Source: Myotis daubentonii (Eukaryota > Chordata > Mammalia > Chiroptera > Vespertilionidae). From it: a DNA stretch of 64,000 nucleotides. Where the stretch lies: contig NC_081842.1 of assembly GCF_963259705.1 (NCBI RefSeq), positions 42,042,803-42,106,802 of the forward strand, in the 5' to 3' direction. This document shows positions 13,679 through 24,427 of the stretch, piece by piece; the first letter of the stretch is position 1; the number at the start of each line of letters is the position of its first letter. The notes beneath the pieces were generated by a model. It did not search any database. It was not told the origin of the DNA and saw only the letters and a list, made by a program, of their open reading frames with translations. A program made the translations under genes and the position numbers.

Positions 13679-13953
13679 TCTTAGAAAACAGCAGATATGT
13701 GATAAAAGTGAATATGGGCCATTTTAAATGTTAATTTCTTCTTCTAACATCTTGGTTTAAGGAAAGTGGGAACCCTAGAAAATTACATAAAATGTATTTA
13801 TTGTTAAATTCTTTTAGTCTTTTAAGAAAAGCCAGCTTTGACTTGGTAATCCTTAAAGCAGGTTAAGCTATTTTAAGCATGACAGGCTATTTTTGATCTT
13901 GAGTTACTTAAGCTTAAATTAATACAGCTGCAAATAAAGTATTATATAATGAA

Positions 13954-14161
13954 CTAGAGGCCCAGGGCACGAAATTCATGCACGGGTAGGGTTCCTAGCA
14001 GCTGCCAGCTGCTGGCCAGGGCCTCCCTTCCCCAGCTGCCAGCTGGGGCCTTCCTTTGTTTCGCGCTGCCCCCTGGTGGGCAGCACAGTCATAGCGAGCA
14101 ATCAACTCTGGTCGTTCGTACTCCCAAGGGACATTTTGCATGTTAGGCTTTTATATAGAGA
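13954..14161 (-). mobile_element. HeliBat-type non-autonomous Helitron
   Basis: On the minus strand it starts TCTCTATATAAAAGCCTAAC and ends in the CTAG terminus (ctag at 13954-13957 on +), next to a hairpin-like end gcacgaaattcatgc. The insertion is A|T flanked, as for Helitrons. It carries ctgccccctggtgg at 14066-14079, a match to the CTCF core motif. Confidence 0.85.
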
Positions 14162-14570
14162 GAAGATTGCTTTATGGGCTTTATCATTAAGACAGTAGCT
14201 AACTTTTTCAGACCAGTAGAGGATCATTTGTTCTTAATTAAATGAAAACCCTAGTGTCAGACTTAGAGGTGTCTTTGATGCCTATTGAATAAATCATTCA
14301 AACTAATTATGCTAAAATCTTTAGAATAAAATTTATAGCTGAAAAGAAATAAATTAAGAACATACTGCTGTTTCATTCCAAAGTTTTTGGTAAGTGTGAT
14401 GTTTGTTTGCTTCTGTGATGTCAAAATACAGCCTAGTTGCTTTTCAGTGCATAACTCTTAATAACATACTTATTTTTTACATTAAGATTTTAAGAGAGTC
14501 TTATACTCTACTACCTATAGAAAATATTTTAATGCTAACGAATGTCTAAATTGTGGCTATTATTTTTATA

Positions 14571-14962
14571 CTAGAGGCCTGGTGCACGAATCTGTGCACC
14601 AGTGGGGTCCCTCATCCTGGCCTGCACCCGCTCACAATCCGAGACCCCTGGGGGATGTAGTAGTGCGTGAAGCGGCAGGCAGGCGGGGAAGAGCGCGAGC
14701 CCGGGCTGGACACCATGCCTCTCCCACTCCCCCGGGCCCCACCATGCCTGTAGCACTGCCATGGAGGCAGGAGAGGCTCACGCCACTGTAGTTGCGCTCG
14801 CCAGCCATGAGCCTGGCATCTGGCGCCCATCGGTCAGCTGAGCAGTGCTCCCGCTGTGGGAATGCACTGACCACCAGGGGGCAGCTCCTGTGTTGAGCAT
14901 CTGCTTCCTGGTGGTCAGTGCACATCATAGCAACTGGTCACTTAGGCTTTTATATATAGAGA
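14571..14962 (-). mobile_element. HeliBat-type non-autonomous Helitron
   Basis: The 3' end is at 14571 (ctagaggcctggtgcacgaa on +) with the terminal hairpin gtgcacgaatctgtgcac. The 5' end lies near 14962 (cttttatatatagaga on +). GC-rich body; several overlapping open frames in it are compositional. It contains ccaccagggggcag (14871-14884) facing a degenerate inverted copy ctgcttcctggtgg (14901-14914), forming a hairpin-capable pair. Confidence 0.87.
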
Positions 14963-15186
14963 TAGATGATGATTCGATCATTATTTTCCCCAAGTTTTGT
15001 ATAATCTAAATGTCATGTTTGTTAAACTCATCAAGTATTAAGAACTTCCTTTTAGCATTTAAAAATTAATCAGTGATTATTTTAATACTCAAATTGCATT
15101 TTGGTCCTAAGTTTTAGAGTACATTATTTTTTCTCAATTAAAACATAGGTCCTGGTGAGCAAAACTTTTCTCTTATTGTTATTTAG

Positions 15187-15268
15187 ATTATGGAGTGCAT
15201 CGGATCCTTTCTATACCAACGACAGGAGCATCTTGACTCTCTCCACAATGGACTCATCTACTTGTTAA
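15187..15268 (+). CDS. ATP11B: ATP11B terminal coding exon
   Basis: Supplies the last base of the split Arg codon, then 26 codons and the TAA stop at 15266-15268. The peptide runs LWSASDPFYTNDRSILTLST and ends MDSSTC, the C-terminus I recognise for ATP11B. With the exon at 9729 this gives the last 71 residues of a protein of about 1,177 residues in human. The Ser-rich tail is cytoplasmic and a plausible site for phospho-regulation or trafficking signals, though that is inference. The acceptor is ttattgttatttag. One residue next to the junction appears to differ from the human form I recall (Leu for Ser, a one-base change). The downstream sequence is long and repeat-poor, as expected of a 3'UTR. 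Confidence 0.93.
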
Positions 15269-16187
15269 AAGAGCAGTAGTACTTTGTGGGAGCCATTCAA
15301 CTCCTTTCCTAAAATTCAGTGTGATCATCCCGGTAATGGCCACACTAGTTCTGCAGAATTACTTTCTGAAATCTCTGTAGTTCATACCCACTCAGAGTTA
15401 TAATGGCAAACAAAAAAGGGTTTACACGAACCACTCTCAACCCCTTTCATTTAAATCTGAACGTGTTAAAGTTTGTGAATAGATATTTTCCATCTCTTTG
15501 TCTGGGTTGTCCCTTGTGTTTGTGGGACTCCTAATGGCATTTCAGCCTCTTGCTGAGGCCACCATATTTTAATATCAAGGTTAAAAAGATAATTCCTACT
15601 TAATTGTATTTTTGAGTATTAGCTTACTTGTTGAGTCTTCTATTTAAATCTGCTTTTGCAAATTATGCTGAAAAGTTTGCCTTGAAAACTCTATTTTTTT
15701 ATTAGAGTTATATTTGAAGCTTTTCATGGGAAAAGTAAATGTGAATAGTAAGAAATTTTGGTCCCTTAGTGACCCATGTTGTGAATTCATTACTGCTTTC
15801 TAAGTTCATAGAGAAAATTAGGAGAATGCATTTCCAACCATTATTTACTGCACTATGGGTAGTAAATATATACCAATACCAAACTTCTCTTAATGTACTG
15901 TAACACACCAGTAAAGTTAACTATACACATGCAAAGTGTGTATCATATCTTATACATAAATCAGGAATCAAGTCCATTCACCAAATTTCAAATTGATGTT
16001 TAATGATATTTTTATGGCAGTATAAAGTGGGTAAATTAGCTATCATTAACATATTATTATTTGATGTGTTTTTCATTTAATCTTTTGCATGCTTTAATCT
16101 AGTTAACATATTTAAATTTGTTTTTTTTTCTCTATCTGAAAATTGTTTATAATATTTTATGTCACTGTTGTAAAGTTCAACTATATC

Positions 16188-16193
16188 AATAAA
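16188..16193 (+). terminator. ATP11B: candidate proximal poly(A) signal of ATP11B
   Basis: AATAAA about 920 bases after the stop, followed by the T/G-containing stretch gtttggacagtatttaaata. Usable, but weaker than the distal site. Confidence 0.4.
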
Positions 16194-18733
16194 AAACAAG
16201 TTTGGACAGTATTTAAATATTGCAAACATGTTTAATTGTGCAAATCAAAATGTTGGAGTAATTAAATAAAAAATAAAGAGAAGAGCCTCTTTCTGTGGCT
16301 TAGAATTACTCTTGCCTTTCAGTAAGCTAGATTATGGAATAAAGGATCTCATACAAGAATCCTATTATTTTTAGGTTAGTATGTGTTATCTGAGTTGTGG
16401 CAGACTACTATAGTAAAGGGAAATCTGCCCAGTGTTTCATTATAAGGTATATTTTCAGGTATGGCTATAGAATGTAAGTGAAACAAAGTCTAAAATGCTC
16501 AATTTTATGGGTTAATGGCAGCAATAAATTAAAATACTAAGAAATATTGATTAGATATACATTGGGTATTAACTCACTGCACTTGAATATTTAATTTCCA
16601 TCCAGAATTTATCATGTAGATCCATTGTTACTTGTTTTGATTTAAAGTAATATTGTTTTAAAAAACATTTGGAAATTATTATTGGTTTAAGAACTATTAC
16701 CCAGCCCTAAGCATATTTAATGATTGTGTTCATATACATTTTAAACTTTATGGAAATGGTTAAATAAGGTTTTGCTAAAGTGTTCCATACAGTTGACAAT
16801 ATAATTCTCTTTTGTAGATTTATTTTGCAGCCTTCCACCCCTTTCCCATTTCATGAATATACGACTTCTTGAATTAGGCTAATAGGGACTAGTCAAGAAT
16901 TAAAAGTTTACCTTTGTTCACTGGTAAACTATTTTCTTGCTAATATAACGTTTTTTTCAATAATGCAAGAATATTGTGTTATGAATTTCAGCCTAAATAT
17001 TAATTTTCATAAATAGTCCTTTAACTTAGATATCCCAAAATCGCTTTAGGAAGATTTTGTTATTCTGAAAATATGTTAAAGGGATAATAAAATGTACAGT
17101 GGCTATACTTACCAATTCACTTTCCAGAATAGGAAATATTGCTGAAAATATTCAGTAGGGCAATTTCATGGAGCATATTATGGAATTTGCTTTTCTTAGA
17201 ATTTCTTAAAACAAAATGACATTCAGTGGGCCTGCGTTACATCTACCTAGTTGTGTTTATTTGCCATCAACTAGACTGACTACTGACCCTAGGGAAGGAC
17301 TACAAAGCCATCAAGCAGCCTCTAAACACTGCAGCAAGGCAAGTCAGCTAACCTGTATGGTGCTTGGGTTAAGGCGTGGTCGATGTAATTTCCTGCATTC
17401 TTATTTGAAGTTATTTAAGAACTTTATATTTTAAAAAAAGTAAATGCATCTACTGATAATGCTCATCCTACTCAGTTGTTCATAACCTACTCCACTTAAA
17501 GGAAGATTATCTTATAATTGTAAGAAAAAGTGTTTTCTTCTATTTGTTTAAGAGAGTATCAGTGTTGCCTGTAAGTTTCCAATAGTTTTCTATTGCTAAT
17601 ACTCAAATTGTAAAACTATTACTACATAACCAGGAATCTCAGAAAATTTCCCCTTTGCATATTTATTTAAAATTCTTTGGAAAGTACGATGTTAATTAAC
17701 TTACTCTTATCTGCCAAAACCAGAGTAAGATGCTACATGTGTTATTACTAGTTAATTATTGGTCTCAAATCTATTTTCCTCACTTGTTTGCCTGAAGGCT
17801 GTATCACTGAAGATAGTAGCAAGCACCAAGTCAGTTTCCGAAATGGCCCGTCAGCTGTTTTATGACTCAGCAAGCACCCTGCCACAGCTTTAGCAACCAT
17901 TAGGTTCACCCTATGGGTGTAGGGTGTGGGCTAGTAGAACAACAGGTTTGCTGCCAGGTTGAGAATAAAGAAAGAGGAGAATTTACAGTGTGAATTCCTC
18001 TTAAAAACCATCTGCCTTGGGTTTTAATTTCCATTATATCCGAAGGCGTCCTAGACCTGACCCATTGGCACTGTCCTGGTGAGAAGATAAAAGAGTCACA
18101 TCACCCTGTTAAGAAATACTTTTACTTACACCAGGGTATTTTCTCCTGCATAAGATTGTGAAATTGGGCTATTGGTCTTGTGTGATAAACTTGAGAGACT
18201 CTTATCTGATAGGCAGGAGTCAGTGTAGTAAAAAATTTAAATTTTACAAAGTTTTTCAAGTATGCTAGCCTAAAAAGATATTGGGGTCTGAGGGAAAAGG
18301 GACAATCATTCATGTTTGTATTTTTATGTAAAGATCAATTTGGTGTCGGTGTTGATAAAAGGAACACCAGAGAGTTACGTAAAACATGTTTCATCAATTC
18401 CGGGTCCCCTTATAGAGACACATTTCTATCCTGAAATGAGTTCATCCATTTCATAAAAATAGAACATTATTAATGTGCTGTTTATGTGAGGTAACTTGAA
18501 TGATATTCCTATAAAAATAGAGCATAATTATGTTTGTAGTAATGGTGACTGCTGGATTTTTGTGAGGAATTAGTAACTGTAAATACTGTAGAAACACTTA
18601 GGTTAAAATTGTGGACCTCACACACTGTGGCTGTCTAATATAAGCCTATAAGAATTTTCTGCATTTTTAGTAAATGTAGTTACTATTGTACAGATCTCAG
18701 TAATTTTTAAAGTTTATGAAATTATATTTATCT

Positions 18734-18739
18734 AATAAA
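18734..18739 (+). terminator. ATP11B: candidate distal poly(A) signal of ATP11B
   Basis: AATAAA within ctaataaaatttttcc, followed about 20 bases later by the GU/U-rich element gtgttttttcatc, a textbook cleavage context. Repeats resume about 340 bases further on, consistent with the end of a constrained 3'UTR. Confidence 0.6.
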
Positions 18740-19096
18740 ATTTTTCCTATATAATTTAAAGTGTTTTTTCATCATTTAAGCATGGTAAGCCTCTCTGCTC
18801 ATCACAACCAGCACTGCCAGATTTGTGTTGAATTACATTTTACTACATTTACCCTGCGTTACAGTACAAGAATAGCATTATGCTTTTCTCTAACTGCAGT
18901 TTTCAAAGTTGTTTGGTTACCCAGGTTTTATAGATGATCAGTACAACTCCTGAAAAGGGGCCTGATAGAAGTGCACCAACTGTAAAGACCAACACTCTTG
19001 AACTAGAAAGTGCATCTTTCATGAATAGCTAGCCAGGGAGAATTTGGAAATGTCTTGGTCCATGGAAAATATATGCTTGCTTTAAAATACAACTGA

Positions 19097-19295
19097 GCCC
19101 CAGCCAGTTTGGCTCAGTGGATAGGATGTTGGCCTGTGGACTGAAGGGTCCCAGGTTCGATTCCGGTCAAGGGCCCATGCTCAGGATTGTGGGCTTGATC
19201 CCCAGTAGGGGCATTCAGGAGGCAGCCAATCAATGATTCTCATTGATGTTTCTCTCTCTTCCTCTCTGAAATCAATAAAAATATATATTTGAAAA
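19097..19295 (+). mobile_element. VES SINE
   Basis: Sense copy from gccccagccagtttggctca to the aaatcaataaaaatatatat tail, with B box 'ggttcgattcc'. It has the short core 'caatgattctcattgatg'. I could not find a convincing target-site duplication. It is the first repeat downstream of the ATP11B 3'UTR. Confidence 0.9.
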
Positions 19296-19605
19296 AATGA
19301 AATACATATTTATATATAAAATATTCTAACCCTCTAATGACAATTGTTATTCTGATGCTTGCACAGTTGCCAGTTAAAACACACATAATTGTTTAACCAA
19401 CTTTCATTAAAAGGTAAGCTGTTATATTTGCCCAAATGTTAGTATTTGCAAAGGATGACAATGTATGATATATGTAATGTATTTTTATTTCTGAAATGAA
19501 TATGATCCTGGACAAGTCACTTTAAGCATCTGTTTTTCTTTTAAAAGGAGGTAAGGGTTTAAACAACCTTTAGCGTAATTTCAGTCTTCAGCTTTTATTA
19601 CACAA

Positions 19606-20547
19606 CTAGTAGCCCGGTGCACAAAAATTTGTACACTCGGGAGTGAGGGTGAGGGGTGGGGCCAGACCCCTCAGCCCGACCTGCACCCTCTGTCATGTTC
19701 CGGGACTCCGGCCACTCCTGGCCTAGGCACAGGCCTACAGGCTTGGGGCTGCCTGGCTCCCGAGGCCCCATTTTATCAAGAGAACAAAGTAGGTGTTAGT
19801 TACAGCCCTCACTGAACCCACTACACTGCATCAGTGCATACAACTGCCTCGTTCATGTGCCTGCTTTGCCCTGCTGAATTACTAACATCTTGAGGACATA
19901 GCTCTGTCTTATCCTGCTTCACCTTCAGTGCCTGGCCTGGTGCCAGGGACCTGAGAGGGTTTGCTGAGTGAGTGACTAATGAGTGAGTGAATGAGTGAGT
20001 GAATGAGCAAGCAGCTACCGGTCGGGATAGTTCGCACTCCGCTCTGGGCTGCCTGACACAAACCCCGGGAAGTTCCCGCCCTGCTCTCAGCGGTCCCTCG
20101 CCCCTCTCCCAGCTGCATAGTTTGTACAGGGCAAAGGCGTCCCGGGTGCATTAGCACCTGCCAGCCTCGGATCCCCCAAGGAGAGCCGTTTGTGAGCGTG
20201 GCCAATGGCAGATGGGTGCATTAGCACCCGCCAACCCGGGGTCCCCCCAGGAGGGCCATTTGTGGGCGAGGCCAGTAGCAGATCGCTGTGGTCCCGCCCA
20301 CCAGCTCTGGGTCGGGCCCCATACGGGCCGCCTGCCGCCCGGGTCGCAGATAGCAGGCCTGGATGGCAGCAGGGCAGGCGGGATGGCGCTGTCCCGCCCT
20401 GCCTGCAGTATGCAAATTAGCCGCCATCTTTGTTAGCGGTTAACCACCATCTTGGTTGGCAGTTAATTTGCATATTGTCCTAATTAGCCAATGGGAAGTG
20501 TATCAGAGGTATGGTTAATTACCCTATTTGTCTTTTATTAGATAGGA
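19606..20547 (-). mobile_element. HeliBat-type Helitron, first of a run of three
   Basis: Antisense. The 3' CTAG terminus is at 19606-19609 and the 5' end is at 20547 (cttttattagatagga on +). The 5' part has a pair of inverted segments around atgcaaattagccgccatct and ggcagttaatttgcat, plus 'attagccaatggg'. The middle contains two tandem copies of an approximately 65-70 bp segment starting 'gggtgcattagcac' (about 20134-20270) and a run of gagtgagtgaat repeats near 19970-20005. The next Helitron abuts directly at 20548. Confidence 0.85.
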
Positions 20548-20931
20548 CTAGAGGCCTGGTGCATGACATTCGTGCATGGGTGGGGGGGGGTGTCCCTCAG
20601 CCCGGCCTGCACCCTCTCGCAGTCCAGGTCCCCCAGGGATTGGGCCTAATCCAGCAGGTGGACATCCCTCCTGCAGTCCTGGACCCATCGCTCCTTACCG
20701 CCCGCCTGCTCGCTGCTCCTTAGCACTGCTGCGGAGGCGGGAGAGGTGCTGCTGCGCTCACCAGCCATGAGCCAGGCTTCGGGCTGAGTGGTGCTCCCCC
20801 TGTGGAAGCTCACTGACCACCAGAGGGTAGTTTCTGCATTGAGCGTCTGCCCCCTGGTGGTCAGTGCGCATCATAGTGACCAGTTGTTCTGGTCATTCAG
20901 CCGTAATGGTCATGTAGGCTTTTATTACATA
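20548..20931 (-). mobile_element. HeliBat-type Helitron, second of a run of three
   Basis: The 3' end ctagaggcctggtgcatgac is at 20548 and the 5' end is near 20931 (ggcttttattacat on +). Same subfamily as 14571-14962 and 62469-62796: they share the gaggcgggagaggtgctg and caccagccatgagcca segments. It contains two inverted CTCF-like motifs, at 20817-20830 and 20847-20860. Poly-G run at about 20582-20590. Confidence 0.88.
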
Positions 20932-21044
20932 AACTAGTAGCCCAGTGCACGAAATTTGGGCACTGGGGTGGGGGGGAAGGGGCCCCTCAGTCTGGCCTTC
21001 ACCGTCTCCAATCTGAGACCCCTCAGGGAATGTCCAACTGCCTG

Positions 21045-21160
21045 TTTGTGCCCACACTTTTAACAGATAACAGCTCCATTGTTTTTTCTTTCTTATGCTT
21101 AAAACCATTGGAATTAGTAGGTATTCAAAGTGTGTATACATTTAGGGGGGACACCCTGTA
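21045..21160. mobile_element. mariner fragment (right terminus)
   Basis: Ends tattcaaagtgtgtatacat followed by ttaggggggacaccctgta, the classic mariner right terminus. The left end is not identifiable. It lies inside the large Helitron, either as a later insertion or as captured DNA. Confidence 0.7.
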
Positions 21161-21990
21161 TATCTCTAGTCAGCGGTGAAAGAAACCAACAGCAGATTTG
21201 GAACCCCCAGACAGGGAACCTTGCTCACTCCCCACATGTCTCCCCACTTCACTTTCCACCTTCGTGGGCAGCAGGAGAATCAACGTTTTCTCTCATTAAT
21301 TCGGAAAAGCATGTCCTGTCACCCACTGCCCGGCAGGAGTGCGCTAGGCCCCAAGCAAGCGAGGCTCAGTCAGGGCAGCCTTCGCTCATGGGTGCTGGCA
21401 CCCGAAGAGCACATTCCTCCTCTACAGTCGCCCCAACTATCCCACTGTTTCACTGAGAGGACGGAATTCCTCTCTGCCTCCGGGTTCTTGATCTTGAACG
21501 CTGACCGAAGGCACCTCAGCTAGGGCCACCCGCGCCCACCAGGTGTGTCTGTCTGCATCTGCTCCCGCCTCAGCACCTGCATTAACCCCCTAGAGGTGAT
21601 CTCGTAGCTGCACTGGCCTCCGTGGGAATAGGGCATCACCACTCTGCCCTCTCACTGTCATCTCACAGGCGCCCACCCTCAGCACTCAGAACACCCAGAC
21701 ACTCTCCAAAGGACGTGAGCACATCAGAGGGGATGTGTGCACATCCTGTGGGTGTGTTAGGCATGCTGGGTTGATGGAAGTGCGGTGGAGAGGCGGGGGG
21801 AACTTGTGCACGCCTTGGTTTACAACTGTTGCAGGCGCGGGAGGGTGACAGTGTGCTGGGGGATGTTATCACGCCATGGGGGGATGTGCACACCAGAGGC
21901 CTCTGGCTTTGCAGATCCGCAAACCCCCATGGTGCAGCCAGGAGGACGTCAGTCTGGCCCGCCATGGTGGCTGTCCCTGCAATCCTGCAC

Positions 21991-22093
21991 CTTCTGGGCC
22001 AGGAGGCGGATCTTGCGCAGCCACTCCTGGGTGCTGATGGCCTGCAGGCGCTACTTCAGCTCAGCCTGCAGGCTCCGCTTGGCACGCTCACAG
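21991..22093 (-). pseudogene. exon-like segment carried by the Helitron, origin unknown
   Basis: On the minus strand a 103-bp block is bounded by an acceptor-like gtggtggtaacag and a donor-like CAGAAG|gtgcag. Read in one frame it gives CERAKRSLQAELK, then an in-frame TAG, then RLQAISTQEWLRKIRLLAQK. The mix of Lys/Arg/Leu/Gln/Glu has the look of a coiled coil. I do not recognise the parent gene. Helitrons in vespertilionid bats are known to capture host exons, which fits. The stop makes this copy non-functional. It could instead be a chance GC-rich open frame. Confidence 0.4.
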
Positions 22094-22254
22094 CTGTTAC
22101 CACCACCATGTGGGGAGTACAGGCCGCCCTCCGCCGGCCTGCCTCCCCTGTCCAGAGCCTCTCTGCGCTGCTCACCTGCCCAGAGTGACTGGGGCTGGGA
22201 GGAAGCCAGGCGTCCTGCCCTGCCCAACCCCGGCCGATCCGCCCCTGTGCGAGC

Positions 22255-22440
22255 TGCCGCCCGCCAGGGTCACAGATCCGGGTCCCAGACCGCGGACAGC
22301 CTCAAGCATTGCCCCCCACCTGGCAGGGTCACAGATCCGGGTCCCGGGACAGCGGACAGCCTCCTACACTGCCCCCCACCCGGCAGGGTCACAAATCCGG
22401 TCCCAGACTGCGGACAGCCTTGCCCACTGCCGCCCGCCTT
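22255..22440. repeat. minisatellite, about 60-bp unit, three copies
   Basis: Three consecutive units, each containing 'ccagggtcacagatccgg' or a variant, then 'gtcccagaccgcggacagcc', then 'gccccccacc'. They lie between the cargo block and the 5' regulatory-like module of the large Helitron. Confidence 0.85.
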
Positions 22441-22472
22441 CAGTATGCAAATTAGCCGCCATCTTGTTGCTT

Positions 22473-22622
22473 CAGGGTGGGGGTCTCCACTGGGGTGCCT
22501 GGCCAGCCTGGATGCGGGGATGATGGCTGTTTTTAGGCTGCCCGCACCCCCTTCAGGGTGGGGGTCCCCACTGGGGTGCCTGGCCAGTCTGGGTGAGGGG
22601 CTTAGGGCCGTTTTCAGGCTGG
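22473..22622. repeat. tandem duplication, about 80-bp unit
   Basis: Two units starting tcagggtgggggtctccact and tcagggtgggggtccccact. Each continues 'ggggtgcctggccag' and ends in a 'gttttcaggctg' or 'gtttttaggctg' stretch. Confidence 0.85.
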
Positions 22623-23339
22623 TGGGCGACTGAAGCTCCCAACCTCTCCTTTTTTTCTTTCTTTTTTTTTTATTCTGGGATTTATTTACCTTCTATGGCT
22701 ATCACTGGAGCTGAGAGCTGGCTGCAGCTCTGAGACCTCGGCTGCTGAAAGCAGGTATCTGGGTTTGTTCTATAATTGAAACAATGTTGCGATCCTGCTG
22801 GCTGAAGCCCGGCTGGCTGAAAGCAGGTTTCTGGGGATTGTTTAGCTTCTATACTGTAACATTGTTTCTTAGAGTGCAAGCTCGGAGGCCGGCAGCAGCA
22901 GGTGGGGAACCTTGGCTTCCTCCATCACTGGAGCAAGCATGCCTCCTGTTCGCTTCAGCTGCCTGGCTGCCGGCCGCCATCTTGGTTGGCAGTTAATTTG
23001 CATATCACCCTGAGTAGCCAGCGGGAAGCGTGTCGGAGGTACGGTTAATTACCATGTTTGTCTTTATTAGGATATGATGGATTGTATTTTTAATGAAAAA
23101 ATTTAGGACAAAAAATTTTATGAGCAGTATTTCACCATAAAATTTAGTGAATTTAAAAACAATTCAAGTTTTATTTTTAAGAGCTAACTGACTCAAAAGA
23201 CAAAGTTACTATAAATGGAGAAAAGTCCACATGCCTCCAAACAGCTCTTTTTGGGAGTGGCAGAGGGCTCTCTGATAAGTCAGACTTTTTAATACTGATT
23301 TTTCAGGTAAAATGGTTTGTATTCAAGTAAAATTTGTAG

Positions 23340-24425
23340 ACAATAAAGTGCATAGACTGTAGGATTATATTCTATCATTTTTGACAAATCTGTGCATCTG
23401 TGTAATTGTTCCCCCAACCTAGTAAAGAACATTTCCATCATCCCAGAAAGTTCTTTTTTGCCGATTTCAGTGTATTACTCCCTTCCTGCCCTTGGCAATC
23501 ATATTTCTGTGTTCTCTTTTCATAGGTAAGTCTTAACTGTTCTTGAATTTTTTTAAAAAATAAAAATGAAATTATACAAGGTGTTCACTTTTGTAGGTGT
23601 CTTTGTTGCTCAAAATATGCTTCATTCATGTTGTTACATATACCCACAGTTTGTTTTTGCTACTCAGTGGTTTTTCATTTTATGAACATCCCACTATTTA
23701 CCCTTTCTCTTCTTTATGGACACTTGGATTATTTGGAGTTTGGGGTGGTTATAAATAGTTATTATGAACATGCTTTGTGGACATGTTTTCATTTCATTAT
23801 GAAATAACTAGTAGGATTGTTGGGTCATAAAGTTTTCCAAAATGATTGTATGTGCCATTTTATGTACACTTATGTACAGTTATGAGAATTCCAGATTTTC
23901 TTTTATATCCCATGATTTTAAATTGCATGATGACAAATGATGTTTAACTCCTTTTCATTTGCTTATTGGCAATTTGCCCTTTTTTTCTGAAATGTTCATT
24001 CATGTCTGTGGACATTTTTTATTTAGGCTTCTTGTCTCATTCCAGAATGTTTGGAATCCTTTATATAAAGATGTAAGACTTTTGCTAGCATTTTCCCCGT
24101 CTGTGGCTTACCTATGTATTTTCTTCATGGTGACTTTGGACAGCAGAGTACTTTGTTTTTTATATGGTCAATATTTTTTTCTCCTTTATGTGCTTTTTGT
24201 GTTTTGTCTATTCCAAGATCATGAAGAAATTTTCCTTTTTTTTCTGAAAGCATTATAGTCTTAACTTTTATGTTTGTGATCCATCTCAAATTCATTCATG
24301 TGTATGGTGTGAAGCAAGGATTGAGGATATTCCTTCCTAATAATCCCCATGAAGATATGTTTGTTTATTCTCATCGTTGAAAATATTCATCTCCATTTGT
24401 TTGGTGCCTCTGTTTAAAATTAATT
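23340..24425 (-). repeat. old L1 (LINE-1) 3' remnant, antisense
   Basis: AT-rich sequence with phrases typical of antisense old L1 tails, such as 'atccactatttaccctttctctt' type text, 'gaaataactagtaggattgt tgggtca' and 'ttgcttattggcaattt'. 'aatcctttatataaagatgt' is of the same kind. Boundaries are approximate; 23073-23340 shows nothing I can name. Confidence 0.55.
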
Positions 24426-24427
24426 GG

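Larger units (their letters stand above)
9863..15186 (+). other. ATP11B: ATP11B last intron
   Basis: A 5.3-kb intron with donor gtgtga and acceptor ttattgttatttag. It holds two VES SINEs, a 69-bp hAT MITE and two antisense Helitrons. The remainder (9900-10510, 10760-11120, 11360-13600, 14165-14570, 14965-15186) is AT-rich unique sequence where I see nothing specific. One exception is a weak ancient-repeat-like segment near 13370-13440 ('actgagtgcctactatatac'). Confidence 0.85.
15269..18757 (+). other. ATP11B: ATP11B 3' untranslated region (putative extent)
   Basis: From the stop codon onward, about 3.5 kb of AT-rich sequence contains no SINE, Helitron, hAT or L1 piece that I can see, unlike the rest of the window. 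Repeat depletion plus a good distal poly(A) site at 18734 suggests a long 3'UTR. The end is inferred, not proven. Open frames inside, for example at 17216-17434, look like chance. Confidence 0.65.
20934..23072 (-). mobile_element. Large HeliBat-type Helitron, third of the run, with foreign cargo
   Basis: A 2.1-kb composite. The 3' CTAG end is at 20934-20937 with ctagtagcccagtgcacgaa; the 5' end is at 23072 (gtctttattagga on +). From the 3' side inward it holds a mariner terminus (about 21045-21160), a GC-rich block with an exon-like segment on the minus strand (21991-22093), three tandem 60-bp units (about 22255-22440), two tandem 80-bp units (about 22473-22622), a T-rich tract, and an imperfect repeat of 'ggctgaaagcaggt'. 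I see no Rep/helicase protein, so it is non-autonomous. It may be one element with captured DNA or a Helitron interrupted by other insertions. Confidence 0.75.

Noticed and set aside
14571..14930. Overlapping open frames on both strands
   Set aside because: They lie within a GC-rich Helitron and have no homology that I recognise.
21785..22633. 282-codon open frame on the + strand, the longest in the window
   Set aside because: It crosses GC-rich Helitron cargo and tandem repeats, has no recognisable domain, and its proline/arginine-rich composition is what GC-rich DNA yields by chance.
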